Below, one piece after another: positions 55,064-61,775 of a stretch of DNA of 64,000 nucleotides. The translations under genes and the position numbers were made by a program. The stretch comes from Phenylobacterium kunshanense (GTDB lineage: Bacteria > Pseudomonadota > Alphaproteobacteria > Caulobacterales > Caulobacteraceae): positions 1-64,000 of the forward strand of contig NZ_QFYS01000010.1 of the NCBI RefSeq assembly GCF_003254525.1, in the 5' to 3' direction. The notes under the pieces are model-generated. The model made no database searches. It was given only the letters and a program-made list of their open reading frames with translations, and was not told where the DNA came from. Positions within the stretch are counted from its first letter, which is position 1. Every line of letters starts with the position of its first letter.

Positions 55064-57462
55064 CGCCAGGCCCCCAGCAGCGTGAAGGCCGCCCAGATGT
55101 TCGGGTTGGCGTTCATACCGCCCGACTCGATCATTCGAAGCTGAGCCTCGCGCAGCGCCGCCGACTTGGAGCGCCCGTCGCGATAGAGCTGGTAGAAGGA
55201 CTTCATCAGTTCGGCGGTGCCGGCGTCGTTCACCGGCCACAGCGAGGCGATGGCGCTACGGGCGCCCGCCTGCACCGCCGCGCCCGCCAGCCCCATGCTG
55301 GCCTCGTCGTCGCCGACCGCCGTCTCGCACGCGCTGAGGACAAGCAGGTCGAGCTCGTCGCCGCGGGTCCGGTTCTGGGCCAGGATCTGGCGCAGCTCCG
55401 ACAGCAGGATCATCTCGCCGTTGGCCACGATGAAGGCCCGGTCCGAGCGACCGTTGAACGAGGCGTGGGTCGCCAGGTGCAGGACATCGACCTGCTCGCG
55501 GGTCAGGGCCTGGACGAGATCAGCCTTGCGGAAATTCTCGATCACCCACGACCTGGCGATGCGTTCTCCATCGGCCACCGCGGCGACGCGGGCTTCGGCG
55601 CCGGTGCCCTCCAGCTTCTCGAAGCTGCCGGCGGGGAGGCGAACTTCCATCTCCAGCGAGGCGGCCAGAAGCTGCTGGCGCGTCGTGTCGCCCGAGCCAG
55701 GCTCGGTGTAGGCCAGCGAGGGCGCCACCGAGACCCGCGTCTTCTGGATCAGAAAGCGGTTCTGGTCATCCAGCAGCACCGCGAACGGCAGGCTGCGGAG
55801 CGGCCCGTCCGGAACCACCGCCAGCACAGCGCCGGGAGCCAGCTCGGCCTCGACGGGCTTGATAAGCAGGTCGTAGAGCTGTCGCACCGCCGGACGCCAC
55901 GCCTCGTCCTCGTCGTAGCTCAGCGACAGGACCGCGGTTTCCACGAGCCGCGCGACGGCCTGGCGGTCCACGCTGCGGTTGGGCGGCAGGCGCCGGAAAG
56001 TCGCCCCGCCATTCCCGCCGGTGACGTACAGCAGCTCCAGCCGATCCGGCAGCAGGATCGGATAGAGCAGCACCTCGCCCGCCGCCAGAGTCTCGGGACG
56101 CAACGGGTCGCGTACGGGGATGCACTCGCTGCCGAACACGCTCTGCAGCTCGGCCTGGCGATAGGCCTCGACGATGTGCTGGGCGTCGCGGACACGAAGC
56201 TGCTGGGTCCCGCCCTCCGCGCCGGCGAGTTGGACGTCCACCGCGCTCTGGAAGACGTCGCGCATGTGCAGCGAAAAGGCGGTCTCCTCGGTCAGGGGGT
56301 CGAACCGCGGCAGCAGCGGACGGACCGCTTCCAGCGCCTCGTAGGCGGCCATCACATGGGCCTCGCGATTCTGCGGATCGGCTTCCGCGAGCAGCAGGCG
56401 CCACTCGGGCAGCCGCGTCGGCAGGTCGCGCTGGCTCTCGTGGACCAGGGCGTCCTCCAGCAGGCGCCGCGCCGCCGCCGCGTCGCCGGCGGCCAGGGCC
56501 AGCCGCGCCTCGAGGGCGGCGGCATAGGAATGCGCGGCGGCCCCCGCGTTCGCGGCTCGGATCGCAACGGCCGCGGCGGCCAACTCAGGCGTGGGGGCGG
56601 CCCGGGCGTCCAGAGCGGTCGAGGCCAGCCGACCCAGGATCTCCGCGCGAAGGGCTGGGTCGGGGACGCCCCGCGCGATCGAAAGTCCTTCCACAGCGTC
56701 GCGGTGCGCCAGGGCGCGGTAGGCGTCCCCGGCCTCGCCGGCGTTCTCGGCCACCGCCAGGCGGAGGCGCGCCAGACGCAGGGTCGCAAGGGCCGCGGTG
56801 CGCGCATCGCCGGCCGCCATCGCCTGATCCGCGGCGCAACCCAACGAGGCCACGGACAGGGAAAGGTTCGTGGCGCCCAGGACCGCCGGGCGGGCCAGAA
56901 CCTCGCAGGGGCCGGCGCCCGGGGCGACCGAAGCCTCCCGCACCGCCGCCGACGTCCCGCCCCGCACGCCGCGTCGGCCGCGGGCGCCGGCCACGGTGGG
57001 GCTGGACAGCGACACCAGGCCCAGCCGGTAGGCGGCGACGGAGGCCGTCGCCTGCAAGCCAGCGCCGCTGGCGATCTGGAACGCACTCAGTAGATAGGCC
57101 TGGGCCTGAAGCTGGCTCCCCTGGGGACTGATCCGCATGAGTTCACCGGCTGCAGCGCAGTATTCCGCCAGCACCGCTGGCGAAGGCCGGCCCGCATTGG
57201 TCACAGGCGGGTCCAGCGCCGTGGCCAGTTCCGGAAAGGGGTCGGCCGCCCCCCGGCGTGCGAGCCGCGTTTCCGTAAGCGCGGTCGCCTGGCGGAGACT
57301 CTCGGAGGATGGGAAGGATCGAACCTCGGCTGAGCCCGATGGGCTGCACAGGCTGTCCGAAAGCGCCGCCTTGGCTTCGCCCACCACCGCAGCCGCCAGG
57401 AAGACGGCCATAGCGCCGGAGGCCGGCATGCGCAGCTTTGCGACGGCACGGCCGCGCGTCAT
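55060..57462 (-). CDS. Exported CHAT-domain (caspase-like) protease
   Basis: The 800-residue protein has an N-terminal hydrophobic signal (about 13-33, ending G-E-A-K-A), an Ala-rich helical region like degenerate TPR repeats (about 100-400), and a C-terminal CHAT domain. The catalytic dyad is present: His666 in L-H-L-A-T-H-A-S-F and Cys712 in L-V-L-S-A-C-E-T-A, followed by S-L-W-P-V-N-D. CHAT proteases are clan CD enzymes related to caspases and separase. It is the first gene of the operon with TpsA and TpsB and has a GGGGGGAT ribosome binding site. Export suggests action in the periplasm or outside the cell. Confidence 0.9.
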   Translation of the reverse strand: MTRGRAVAKLRMPASGAMAVFLAAAVVGEAKAALSDSLCSPSGSAEVRSFPSSESLRQATALTETRLARRGAADPFPELATALDPPVTNAGRPSPAVLAEYCAAAGELMRISPQGSQLQAQAYLLSAFQIASGAGLQATASVAAYRLGLVSLSSPTVAGARGRRGVRGGTSAAVREASVAPGAGPCEVLARPAVLGATNLSLSVASLGCAADQAMAAGDARTAALATLRLARLRLAVAENAGEAGDAYRALAHRDAVEGLSIARGVPDPALRAEILGRLASTALDARAAPTPELAAAAVAIRAANAGAAAHSYAAALEARLALAAGDAAAARRLLEDALVHESQRDLPTRLPEWRLLLAEADPQNREAHVMAAYEALEAVRPLLPRFDPLTEETAFSLHMRDVFQSAVDVQLAGAEGGTQQLRVRDAQHIVEAYRQAELQSVFGSECIPVRDPLRPETLAAGEVLLYPILLPDRLELLYVTGGNGGATFRRLPPNRSVDRQAVARLVETAVLSLSYDEDEAWRPAVRQLYDLLIKPVEAELAPGAVLAVVPDGPLRSLPFAVLLDDQNRFLIQKTRVSVAPSLAYTEPGSGDTTRQQLLAASLEMEVRLPAGSFEKLEGTGAEARVAAVADGERIARSWVIENFRKADLVQALTREQVDVLHLATHASFNGRSDRAFIVANGEMILLSELRQILAQNRTRGDELDLLVLSACETAVGDDEASMGLAGAAVQAGARSAIASLWPVNDAGTAELMKSFYQLYRDGRSKSAALREAQLRMIESGGMNANPNIWAAFTLLGAWR

Positions 57463-57710
57463 GACATCCCCCCCAGGATTCTCTATCTCGGAGTCCGATC
57501 CTTCCTGTCCAGCTTGTCAATGCCATCGGGAAGCAGACCCTAGGCGATACGAGTTCTGGGACCGGTGCGGACGCGTGGCTTGACGTCGAGGCCCACTTCG
57601 TCGCCCTACCGTGCTGATGCATTTGAGCGAGTGAGTGCTTGCCGTCGCACGGGCAGCCAGAGACCGAGGAGCATGCCGCCGCCGGCACGCCGCCGGGCGA
57701 CCGCGCGCCG

Positions 57711-58076
57711 ATGAGCCGTCGCCGGGCCTACGCCTATCGCGGCGTTGGGATCGTCGCCGTGGGCCTGGCGGCGATCGGGGCGGTCCTGCCCCTTATGCCG
57801 ACCACGGTGTTCCTGCTGATCGCGCTTTGGGCTTTCGCCCGAGGGTCGCCCGCGTGGGCCGATCGATTGCGCGCGCACCGGCGCTTCGGCCCCTACATTC
57901 GCGACTGGGAAGAGCGCGGTGCGATCCCGCGCAAGGCCAAGGCCACGGCGATCGTCATGATGACGGCAAGCTGGGCCGGACTGGCGGTCGCCGGTCAGGG
58001 CGCCATGGTGCTGGGCCTGGTTGGCGGCGTGCTCGTGGCCGTCGCAGGCTTCATCCTGACGCGGCCGTCACAATAG
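57711..58076 (+). CDS. YbaN/DUF454 family membrane protein
   Basis: The 121-residue protein has the DUF454 pattern: Y-R-G-V-G-I-V-A-V-G-L-A-A-I-G-A-V-L-P, then P-T-T-V-F-L-L-I-A-L-W-A-F-A-R-G-S-P, a cytoplasmic loop with G-P-Y-I-R-D-W-E-E-R-G-A-I-P-R-K-A-K and a second hairpin of helices. It is an inner-membrane protein of unknown function. The ATG at 57711 fits the family; an in-frame TTG at 57639 would add 24 residues. The 248-base gap to the divergent CHAT gene holds nothing else recognised. Confidence 0.85.
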   Translation: MSRRRAYAYRGVGIVAVGLAAIGAVLPLMPTTVFLLIALWAFARGSPAWADRLRAHRRFGPYIRDWEERGAIPRKAKATAIVMMTASWAGLAVAGQGAMVLGLVGGVLVAVAGFILTRPSQ

Positions 58077-58079
58077 GGA

Positions 58080-58107
58080 GCCGGCCACGCTGAGGCGCGT
58101 GGCCGGC
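58080..58107. terminator. Hairpin terminator between convergent genes
   Basis: GCCGGCCACGC (58080-58090) and GCGTGGCCGGC (58097-58107) form a perfect 11-bp stem with a 6-base loop right after the DUF454 stop codon and before the convergent gene's stop. Confidence 0.65.
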
Positions 58108-58118
58108 GGTTCCCGAAA

Positions 58119-58529
58119 TCAGAACAGGTCGTCGTAGTTGTAGGTCGTCCCGCCCTCATAGCTGCGGAACTCCCGCCCCTGCACGAGACCGCCGGTCGGC
58201 GGGTAGTCCTCGTCGGTGGGATCGTTGTCGAGGTCGAAGTAGACTTCGCCGCCGCCGGACCGGGCGGAGCCGTACTTGATCGCGGCGCCGACCAATTCGT
58301 AGTCCGCCAGGGCCGGGTCCCTGGCGAGCATCGCTTCCAACGCCGCCTCGTACCACGCGTCGAGGTCGTCGTTCACCTGGTCCGGGGTCTCGACCTTGAC
58401 GAAGAAGAAGCTGTCGTCCTCGCGATCGTCCGGAGTCGCGTCGAAGTAGAACGTGACGTGCGAGATGTCCTTCGGCGTGGTGGGGAAATGGTCCAGCGCT
58501 TCGGCTTCGGTCTCAAGGATCTCGGACAT
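58119..58529 (-). CDS. Hypothetical acidic protein (136 aa)
   Basis: No family is recognised. The protein is strongly acidic, with a hydrophobic beta stretch (S-H-V-T-F-Y-F-D), an F-F-F-V-K-V-E-T strand, a helix (A-W-Y-E-A-A-L-E-A-M-L-A-R-D) and an Asp-rich C-terminus ending N-Y-D-D-L-F. No signal peptide or membrane helix is seen. The ATG at 58529 has GGAG 5 bases upstream, and that GGAG is locked in a 10-bp perfect hairpin in the predicted leader (58533-58562), suggesting translational control. An ATG at 58556 is in frame but lies in the hairpin without a ribosome binding site. Confidence 0.65.
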   Translation of the reverse strand: MSEILETEAEALDHFPTTPKDISHVTFYFDATPDDREDDSFFFVKVETPDQVNDDLDAWYEAALEAMLARDPALADYELVGAAIKYGSARSGGGEVYFDLDNDPTDEDYPPTGGLVQGREFRSYEGGTTYNYDDLF

Positions 58530-58532
58530 GGT

Positions 58533-58562
58533 CGCTCCATGGAAATGAGGCTCCATGGAGCG
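58533..58562 (-). promoter_or_regulatory. Hairpin masking the ribosome binding site of the 58119-58529 gene
   Basis: On the minus strand CGCTCCATGG (58562-58553) pairs perfectly with CCATGGAGCG (58542-58533) across a 10-base loop. The second arm contains GGAG, the ribosome binding site, 5 bases before the ATG at 58529. It could be an RNA thermometer-like or protein-responsive translational switch, or a DNA operator. Confidence 0.5.
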
Positions 58563-58639
58563 TCCCGGGCCTTAACGACCCCGAAGAAAACACCGTTAAA
58601 ACAACGACATCCTTAACGCCACGCCACGTGACTCGGAAC

Positions 58640-58954
58640 TCAGGCCTGCTTGCTCTTTCCGCGCGCGGCGGCAAGGATGCTGATCAGCGCGGCGGCGGCG
58701 GTCAGCGCGGCCGCAGCCGAGGCGATCGGATGGTCCTTGACCTCCTGTACGGCCTTGGTCGCCAGTTCCCTGGCCTGGGGCTTGGCCTTGGCCGCCAGCG
58801 TGTCGGCGGCCTTGCGCACCGCCTCCGCGGCCTGAGCCACAGCCGTCTCGGCATCCTTGCTGAGTCCGTCGGCCGCTTCGCGCAGCGCCTTGGCGACATC
58901 TTCGATGCCGTCTTCGATCTCGGCCTTCCGCTTGGGATTCAGGGTGATCGTCAT
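58640..58954 (-). CDS. DUF883/YqjD-like membrane-anchored helical protein
   Basis: The 104-residue protein is mostly one Ala/Lys/Glu-rich amphipathic helix (about 10-75) followed by a short hydrophobic C-terminal segment (A-S-A-A-A-A-L-T-A-A-A-A-L-I-S-I-L-A) and a basic end. This is the plan of YqjD/ElaB-type C-tail-anchored proteins, which in E. coli bind ribosomes in stationary phase; similarity is by pattern only. AGGAGA lies 5 bases before the ATG. Confidence 0.6.
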   Translation of the reverse strand: MTITLNPKRKAEIEDGIEDVAKALREAADGLSKDAETAVAQAAEAVRKAADTLAAKAKPQARELATKAVQEVKDHPIASAAAALTAAAALISILAAARGKSKQA

Positions 58955-58977
58955 GGGACTCTCCTGTCTGTTCGCAG

Positions 58978-59005
58978 GCACCCTGCGCTGGGCGGCGCAG
59001 GGTGC
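58978..59005 (-). terminator. Hairpin after the host-attachment-family gene
   Basis: GCACCCTGCGC (58978-58988) and GCGCAGGGTGC (58995-59005) form a perfect 11-bp stem with a 6-base loop between two minus-strand genes. There is no T run, so it may be a partial terminator or a processing element. Confidence 0.5.
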
Positions 59006-59037
59006 GCCTTGACGGGCGTCAATCCGCCCGTTCCGCC

Positions 59038-59496
59038 TCAGGCGGCAGGCATCCGGGCGCGCGCCTCGCGCAGGTGCTGGCGCACGTCGTCGGGGGTATC
59101 GCGCTTGCGCTCATGCGGATCGGTGGTCTCGAGCCGCGCCGACACCGGGGCGGGCAGCAGATCCTTGAGGATGCCCAGCGCGCGGGGCGGCCCCATGAGC
59201 ACCAGCTTGTCGAACTCGCCCCGGCCGGCGGCGAGCGACACGCAGTTGGCGACACGCTTCAGAAACCGGCGGGTCGCCTCGTCGCCATTGGTGTGTTCGC
59301 CCGCGCCGTGCCGGCCGTGGCCCTGGCGATCATGCACGGTCGCTCGCTGCTTGTGCCCTGCCCCGCGCTCGGCGTCGGTGGCCGACATGCGATGATCTTC
59401 AAGCTCCTTCACGGCGCCGGCGCGCACGCGCTCCGCGAAAATCCGGGCCTCGACCGCATCGGCCGCGACGATCCAGGTGACTCCGCCAACGTCCAT
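59038..59496 (-). CDS. Host attachment family protein (AtsE-like)
   Basis: The 152-residue protein matches the 'host attachment' family: T-W-I-V-A-A-D-A-V-E-A-R-I-F near the start, a variable His/Gly-rich middle, then L-V-L-M-G-P-P-R-A-L-G-I-L-K-D-L-L and a C-terminal D-D-V-R-Q-H-L-R-E-A-R. The name comes from Agrobacterium attachment mutants; the fold resembles peptide-chain-release-factor-like (eRF1 domain 3) proteins and the role is unclear. It is divergent from the Crp/Fnr regulator across a region with a perfect palindrome. Confidence 0.82.
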   Translation of the reverse strand: MDVGGVTWIVAADAVEARIFAERVRAGAVKELEDHRMSATDAERGAGHKQRATVHDRQGHGRHGAGEHTNGDEATRRFLKRVANCVSLAAGRGEFDKLVLMGPPRALGILKDLLPAPVSARLETTDPHERKRDTPDDVRQHLREARARMPAA

Positions 59497-59534
59497 GGAA
59501 TTCTCCTCTGCCTTAGGTCTCCAACGCTAAGCCA

Positions 59535-59556
59535 TCACGTGGCCGCGGCCACGTGA
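59535..59556. promoter_or_regulatory. Perfect 22-bp palindrome in a divergent promoter region
   Basis: The 20-base core CACGTGGCCGCGGCCACGTG (59536-59555), flanked by T and A, is perfectly self-complementary over 22 bases. It lies 39 bases from the host-attachment gene start and 114 bases from the Crp/Fnr gene start, where an operator is expected. Confidence 0.6.
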
Positions 59557-59577
59557 CGAAGATCAAACCGTAGTCCA

Positions 59578-59603
59578 GGCGCGCCTCCGTAGCGATACTT
59601 AGG
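59578..59603 (+). promoter_or_regulatory. Shared 26-bp element, copy 1 (upstream of Crp/Fnr regulator)
   Basis: This element matches 61684-61709 at 24 of 26 positions and ends 66 bases before the ATG, the same distance as the other copy. Inside it CTCCGTA and TACTTAG are partly symmetric around a 4-base centre, a layout used by NarL/FixJ-type regulators. Confidence 0.65.
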
Positions 59604-59669
59604 GGACGCTCCCAAATTTATACGCGACGGCGGGCCGGGTAGCCCTAGGTCATCGACAAGGAGCTTGCG

Positions 59670-60320
59670 ATGACCCTCGCCTACCCGCTCTCGGATCCCC
59701 GCACCGCCCCGCCGGCCGCCGCGCTGACCGAAGCCTTCGAGCGCCTCGGCGTTCGTATGGCCTACGCCCGGGACGAGGAGATCTACGCCCAGGACGACGA
59801 GGCCGAGCTCCTGTACCGCGTCGTGCGCGGCGTGATCCGCACCAGCCGCGTCACCGCCGATGGGCGCCGCCAGGTCGGCGACTTCTACTACGTCGGAGAC
59901 GTCTTCGGCCTGGAGCCGGGTCCGGACCACCGCTTCGCGGCGGAGGCGCTGACCGAGTGCGAAGTGCAGGTGGTGCGTCGTGCGTCGATGCGCGCCGTCG
60001 CCGGCGACGCCGAAGTCGATCGGGCGATCCTTGCCGCGACCCAGCGCGAGATGGAGCGTCTTCAGGATCACGTGCTGATGCTGGGCCGCAAGAGCGCCCG
60101 TGAGCGGGTCGCCAGCTTCCTGATGTCTCTGGCCGGCGGCCACGAGGGTCAGGTGGACCTGCCGATGGGTCGTCAGGACATGGCTGACTACCTCGGCCTC
60201 ACCATCGAGACCGTATCGCGGATGTTGACCCAGCTTCAGGGTGAGCAGATCGTTGAATTCCCCTCCTCGCGACGCTTCCAGGTCCGCAAGTGGACCGCCC
60301 TGGAGGCGCTCGCCGAATAG
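59670..60320 (+). CDS. Crp/Fnr family transcriptional regulator, FixK-like
   Basis: The 216-residue protein has an N-terminal cyclic-nucleotide-binding-type beta-roll (about 30-120; G-V-I-R-T-S-R-V-T-A-D-G-R-R-Q-V-G-D-F), a long dimerisation helix and a Crp-type helix-turn-helix ending in R-Q-D-M-A-D-Y-L-G-L-T-I-E-T-V-S-R-M-L. The E-T-V-S-R recognition helix matches the FNR/FixK class that reads TTGA-type half-sites. The N-terminal Cys cluster of oxygen-sensing FNR is missing, so it probably works as FixK does, under another sensor. It starts a block of stress genes. An AAGGAG ribosome binding site precedes the ATG. Confidence 0.9.
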   Translation: MTLAYPLSDPRTAPPAAALTEAFERLGVRMAYARDEEIYAQDDEAELLYRVVRGVIRTSRVTADGRRQVGDFYYVGDVFGLEPGPDHRFAAEALTECEVQVVRRASMRAVAGDAEVDRAILAATQREMERLQDHVLMLGRKSARERVASFLMSLAGGHEGQVDLPMGRQDMADYLGLTIETVSRMLTQLQGEQIVEFPSSRRFQVRKWTALEALAE

Positions 60321-60382
60321 GAGGCGTCCGCCTGTGCGGCCGCAGGCGTAGGGCCGGCCGCGACCTGGATGAGGAGTCTGCC

Positions 60383-61252
60383 ATGACCAAGACCCAGGAA
60401 CGTACGAAGGCCGAGATCGTGATCCGTCCCAATACCTACGCCACACTCCTGACGCACGCCGAGCCGGGCTTGGCCGCGTCGAAGCGCACCGAGGCCGCCG
60501 CCCGGTTGGCGCACGATCTGGGCGCCCACCTGATCGGCCTCGGCGCCGAGACCTTCGAGCCCATCGCCACACCGGATCCTTTCACCGGCTATGCCGCAGG
60601 CGAATGGATCGCCCTGATCCAGGGCGAGATCGGCAAGAACCTCGCCGCGGCCGAAGAAGCCTTCCGTCGCGACGCCGCAGGTGCGGACTTCGAGTGGCGC
60701 AGCGTGCAGGACTATCCCAGCCGCGCCCTGGCCAACCTGTCGCGCGCGGCCGACCTCATCGTCATGAGCCCCCGTGGATCCGGTGGGCCGACCCGCTGCG
60801 CCGATCCGGCGGAAGTGGTCATGGCGGCCGGTCGCCCCGTGCTGGTCGTCCCCCCTGGCCGCGAGCATCTGCGGGCCAAGTCGATCGTTGTCGCGTGGAA
60901 GGATACGCGCGAGTGCCGCCGCGCCGTGGCCGACGCCATGCCATTCCTTCAGCGTGCCGACGAGGTGGTGGTTCTGGCCGTGTGCGCCAAGGAAGCGGCC
61001 GACGACGCCGTGTTCGAAACCGATGACGTGACAGCCAACCTGAAGCGCCACGGGATCAATGCCCGCGCCCAGGTCGTCACCGCCCCGGGTAGCCAGGTGA
61101 CGGCGGAGATCACTCGGATCGCCGGCCTCCACGACGCCGATCTCGTGGTCGCCGGGGCCTATGGCCACAGCCGCCTGCGTGAATGGGTGCTGGGCGGCGT
61201 GACCGACGACCTCGTCCATCGCCCCGAGACGTTCGTTCTCCTCAGCCACTGA
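60383..61252 (+). CDS. Universal stress protein, tandem-domain (1)
   Basis: The 289-residue protein has two UspA-like domains. The C-terminal one is better conserved, with V-A-W-K-D-T-R-E-C-R-R-A-V-A-D-A near its start and the ATP-binding-type end V-A-G-A-Y-G-H-S-R-L-R-E-W-V-L-G-G-V-T (G-x2-G-x9-G pattern). The first domain is degenerate. It follows the Crp/Fnr gene by 62 bases and probably belongs to its regulon. GAGGAG lies 6 bases before the ATG. A terminator follows. Confidence 0.88.
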   Translation: MTKTQERTKAEIVIRPNTYATLLTHAEPGLAASKRTEAAARLAHDLGAHLIGLGAETFEPIATPDPFTGYAAGEWIALIQGEIGKNLAAAEEAFRRDAAGADFEWRSVQDYPSRALANLSRAADLIVMSPRGSGGPTRCADPAEVVMAAGRPVLVVPPGREHLRAKSIVVAWKDTRECRRAVADAMPFLQRADEVVVLAVCAKEAADDAVFETDDVTANLKRHGINARAQVVTAPGSQVTAEITRIAGLHDADLVVAGAYGHSRLREWVLGGVTDDLVHRPETFVLLSH

Positions 61253-61268
61253 GGCCTCGACGATAGCC

Positions 61269-61294
61269 CCCCCGCGGGAATTGCGGGGGCCTTT
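61269..61294 (+). terminator. Probable terminator after the first stress-protein gene
   Basis: CCCCCGC (61269-61275) and GCGGGGG (61283-61289) form a 7-bp stem with a 7-base loop, followed by CCTTT, just after the stop codon at 61252 and before the convergent cytochrome gene. Confidence 0.6.
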
Positions 61295-61303
61295 CGGGGG
61301 TGG

Positions 61304-61648
61304 CTAGCGGGTTTCCAGCGTCGCGAAGTAGGCGAGGAGGTCTTCGGCCTCAGCCGTGCTGAACGTGATCGGCGGCATCATTCCGGCCCCGTGCTGCGAG
61401 ATTTCAGCGAACCTCTTCTGCAGCGACAGCGCATTGTAGCGGCGCGACAGGTCGCGGAAGCGCGGCCCGTCCGCGGAGCCGCCGTCATCCAGGCCGATGG
61501 TATGGCACCCCGCGCAGCGCCGGGCGGCGAAGGCCTGGCCCCGCTCGGCGGCCGGGTCGAAACGCGCCGCGCCCGGCGTAGAGCCTCCAGCGCAGGCCGA
61601 GAGCCCCAGGGCAAGGGAGAGGGCGGGAACGAGCAGGCTGGCGCGCAC
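61304..61648 (-). CDS. Class I c-type cytochrome, lipoprotein
   Basis: The 114-residue protein starts with a lipoprotein signal (L-G-L-S-A-C-A-G-G, Cys near 19) and has one heme-binding C-A-G-C-H motif (Cys45, Cys48, His49 approximately) and the axial Met in G-A-G-M-M-P-P-I-T-F. The C-terminal helix E-D-L-L-A-Y-F-A-T-L is typical. It is an envelope-anchored electron carrier. It starts with GTG, with GGAGG 5 bases upstream, and is divergent from the second stress-protein gene. Confidence 0.9.
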   Translation of the reverse strand: MRASLLVPALSLALGLSACAGGSTPGAARFDPAAERGQAFAARRCAGCHTIGLDDGGSADGPRFRDLSRRYNALSLQKRFAEISQHGAGMMPPITFSTAEAEDLLAYFATLETR

Positions 61649-61683
61649 GATGGCCTCCGGATGCAGACAGCGACCCTGTGGGC

Positions 61684-61709
61684 GGCGCGCCTCCGGAGCG
61701 GTACTTAGG
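61684..61709 (+). promoter_or_regulatory. Shared 26-bp element, copy 2 (upstream of second stress protein)
   Basis: This copy differs from 59578-59603 at two positions only (T to G and A to G) and also ends exactly 66 bases before a start codon (61776). It lies between divergent genes, 35 bases from the cytochrome c start, so it might serve both. Confidence 0.65.
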
Positions 61710-61775
61710 TGGGAGACCGGACTGGCGCCGCCTGGGGCACGTTCGAATGCTTAGCCGTGAATGGGGAGTTTCGCC

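Noticed and set aside
58572..58618. Three TTAACG/CGTTAA elements as possible CtrA sites upstream of the 58119-58529 gene
   Set aside because: CtrA boxes need TTAA-N7-TTAA. The gaps here are 20 and 13 bases. The elements may still be part of a promoter.
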